Shown here piece by piece: positions 62,326 through 64,000 of a stretch of 64,000 nt of DNA; the first letter of the stretch is position 1, and every line of letters starts with the position of its first letter. A program made the position numbers and the translations under genes. Where the stretch lies: the NCBI GenBank assembly GCA_032716605.1, contig JAVRFV010002319.1, positions 1,682,148 through 1,746,147 on the forward strand. The letters are read 5' to 3'. The notes under the pieces are model-generated. The model was given only the letters and a program-made list of their open reading frames with translations. It made no database searches and had not been told where the DNA came from. This DNA comes from Paralithodes platypus (Eukaryota > Arthropoda > Malacostraca > Decapoda > Lithodidae).

Positions 62326-63204
62326 CCTGCCATGACTGTCACCTCACGTGCTGGGTGGGTCTCTTCCTCGGATTGAGGGGCTGTGGTGCTGAGGCCTTGT
62401 CAACGGCCAGTAATTGTCTTGTCTCGGAATTGGGTGGTTTGCTAGTTTGGCACGTACCTTCCCCCTTTGTTTGTTTGTTGGCGATTTTAAGACCTTTAGC
62501 CCCATTCGATATTTGTCTTAGAGGGCAGGCAATTACGAGCCTGTAGCTTAGAAGACACCAGAAGATTGTTTTTGTACCGAAATGTGTACGGTCGCGCTAA
62601 TAAGTCATGACCCAGCTGTCATTATGTTTGGCTCGCTCTGTGCTTTATTCATGTCTGTCAGATGTTGAATAGGGTCGGTAAGTGTAGGAACATGTTTGTA
62701 TATTCCACTCGATATGAAGAAACGAAGCTTAGATATTGCCGATACCAATTATTGATCAAAACATACTTGGTGCCGAGACATCACTTATTAGCGCGACTGT
62801 ACATATTTAGCTTGAAGGAGAGGGGGGGGGGGGAGGTGGCGATGGAGGGGAAGGGGGTGATGGGTGATAGGGGGGGGGGGGAGGGGGTCTTTAAAGTGGG
62901 GTCTGGGTGGTGTTTATGTTTATATCATGACCTTCACCTCACGTGTTGGGGTTGGTACTACTGGTGGTGAGGGGAGGGGTTGGTACTACTGCTGCTAGTG
63001 AGGGGTTGGTACTATTGCTGCTATTTTTTTTTTTTTTTTTATAGTGAGGGGTTGGTACTACTGGAGGGGAGGGGAGGGGTTGGTACTACTGCTGCTGCTA
63101 GTGTTGGGTTGGTACTACTGGTGGTTGGGAGGTATATATTATTGTCCCGACCCAGTAATTGTCTTGTCCAAAACTGTCACATTCTCTCATTTTAGATCGT
63201 ATTG

Positions 63205-63252
<48 letters not shown>

Positions 63253-63335
63253 AGTATTATTTTTTGCAATATCGTCCGCAGTGCAGTAATATTGATAGAC
63301 AAGCCCCGTCATTGTCGATACCAGTTACTATAGTC
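62326..63335. other. Unassigned sequence, family E MITE and short repeats
   Basis: Besides the MITE at 62589-62799 this holds a GGGTTGGTACTACTG minisatellite (62948-63135, six or so irregular copies), G-runs at 62820-62885 and a (GT)n-T(34) run at 63205-63250. No supported gene. Confidence 0.5.
62589..62799. mobile_element. Family E MITE (TA-flanked), complete
   Basis: It starts CGGTCGCGCTAATAAGTCAT and ends GACATCACTTATTAGCGCGACTG (complement CAGTCGCGC), with TA on both sides. Length (211 bp) equals that of the copy at 17043-17253. Confidence 0.85.
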
Positions 63336-63714
63336 GTAAGGGAGCCGGGGGGTTTTCTCTCTCTCCCTCTTTCTCTGGTTTGTATCCATTCGGCCCCATT
63401 CAGCCTACTGTTTTAAGACGTTTACCCCCATCCAGGTGTCAATATTTTCCTGGTGAGCGGTAGCGAGCCAGCATATATATATATATTTGTTTTGACAGCA
63501 AGCTAAATCTGTACATTTTTCGATAGTTTTCTGTCTCCGGCGAAGCCTGATTTCTCCATACAATGCTGACTCGCTATCGCTCACCAGGAAGAAATTGACA
63601 CCTGGATGGAGATAAACGTCTTAAAACAGTTGGCTGAATGGGGCCGAATAAATACAAGCCAGGGAAAGAGAGAAAAGGAGAGAAAGATAAAAAAAAAACG
63701 GTGACCTCCCTTAA
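63336..63714. mobile_element. Family A MITE, source of the 18-bp array
   Basis: It runs from GTAAGGGAGCCGGGGGGTTT (decayed TTAA) through the fold-back interior to ACGGTGACCTCCCTTAA. The right terminus is followed without a gap by the array at 63715. Confidence 0.8.
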
Positions 63715-63858
63715 GCCGGTGACCCCCCTTAAGCCGGTGACCCCCCTTAAGCCGGTGACCCCCCTTAAGCCGGTGACCCCCCTTAAGCCGGTGACCCCCC
63801 TTAAGCCGGTGACCCCCCTTAAGCCGGTGACCCCCCTTAAGCCGGTGACCCCCCTTAA
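63715..63858. repeat. 18-bp tandem array made of a MITE terminus, eight perfect copies
   Basis: GCCGGTGACCCCCCTTAA is repeated eight times without change. It matches the terminal 18 bases (including TTAA) of the family A copy ending at 42753 apart from the length of the C-run, and of the copy ending at 63714 with substitutions. Open frames of Leu-Arg-Gly-Val-Thr-Gly or Lys-Pro-Val-Thr-Pro-Leu are artefacts of the 18-bp period. Confidence 0.97.
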
Positions 63859-64000
63859 GGCTCTTGCTGTTTTCATCTGTCATCAGCTGTTTTTGTCAGT
63901 ACGCTCTTTACCTTACTACGAAATGGGGCAAAAGGTGTTATAATCGTCAAACTAATGGGCCGAACGTCTTCAAATCTCCAAATGCCGAGTAACTCAAAAA
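63859..64000. other. Unassigned end of window
   Basis: No feature is supported except that GGGCCGAACGTCTTCAAATC at 63957 resembles the inverted family A interior, so another TTAA MITE may begin here. Confidence 0.3.

Noticed and set aside
63574..63943. Repeat proteins with period six residues
   Set aside because: An 18-bp DNA repeat is open in several frames; the DNA is a MITE terminus array.

Overview
The window is eukaryotic nuclear DNA. It has spliced-gene fragments with AG/GT boundaries, several clades of non-LTR retrotransposon, a Penelope-like element, piggyBac transposases, tRNA-derived SINEs, many inverted-repeat MITEs, and very abundant (CT)n, (TA)n and other satellites. This mix, with CR1- and RTE-type LINEs and heavy simple-sequence content, resembles arthropod and particularly decapod crustacean genomes. 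That placement is inference from texture, not from a marker gene.

Layout. 1-675 is a 30-bp satellite. 1-17 kb carries the only recognisable host genes. Two exons of an SLC9B/NHA-type Na+/H+ exchanger lie at 2179-2354 and 5760-5939, with a truncated duplicate of the first at 1702-1787. The terminal exon of a lysosomal beta-mannosidase (MANBA) starts at 13093; it is split by a CR1-type LINE (13270-16984) and then hit at its last codons by a TA-flanked MITE (17043-17253). Between them sits a full-length LINE with one 1359-codon ORF (8206-12578). 19.5-23.3 kb is a full-length RTE-like LINE whose ORF carries a PHD-like zinc finger. 24.4-30.7 kb is a Penelope-like element split at a TTAA by a 4.8-kb piggyBac element with an intact 870-codon transposase, and also hit by a 5'-truncated copy of the RTE-like LINE. 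32.2-38.2 kb is a diverged tandem duplication in which one copy holds a second piggyBac element (33261-37350, one frameshift) and the other holds a TA-flanked MITE. 39.2-41.9 kb is a degenerate LINE on the minus strand. 42-46.7 kb is nested MITEs, SINEs and LINE tails. 46.7-48.1 kb is a 37-bp minisatellite with a hAT-like MITE inside it. 49.5-54.3 kb is one LINE interrupted at a TTAA by a MITE that in turn carries another LINE. 54.3-64 kb is TTAA-bounded MITEs, SINEs and satellites, including a 105-bp array of about 21 copies and an 18-bp array built from a MITE terminus.

How the parts relate. Nothing looks like a host operon or pathway. The unifying feature is TTAA-targeted insertion: two autonomous-type piggyBac elements and at least three non-autonomous TTAA-bounded families are nested inside each other and inside LINEs. 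Several insertions can be dated relative to each other because a related unoccupied copy of the target lies in the same window. The intact frames (LINE at 8.4 kb, LINE ORF2 at 13.7 kb, LINE at 20.1 kb, piggyBac at 24.8 kb) suggest recent activity. The two host genes appear broken or incomplete here.
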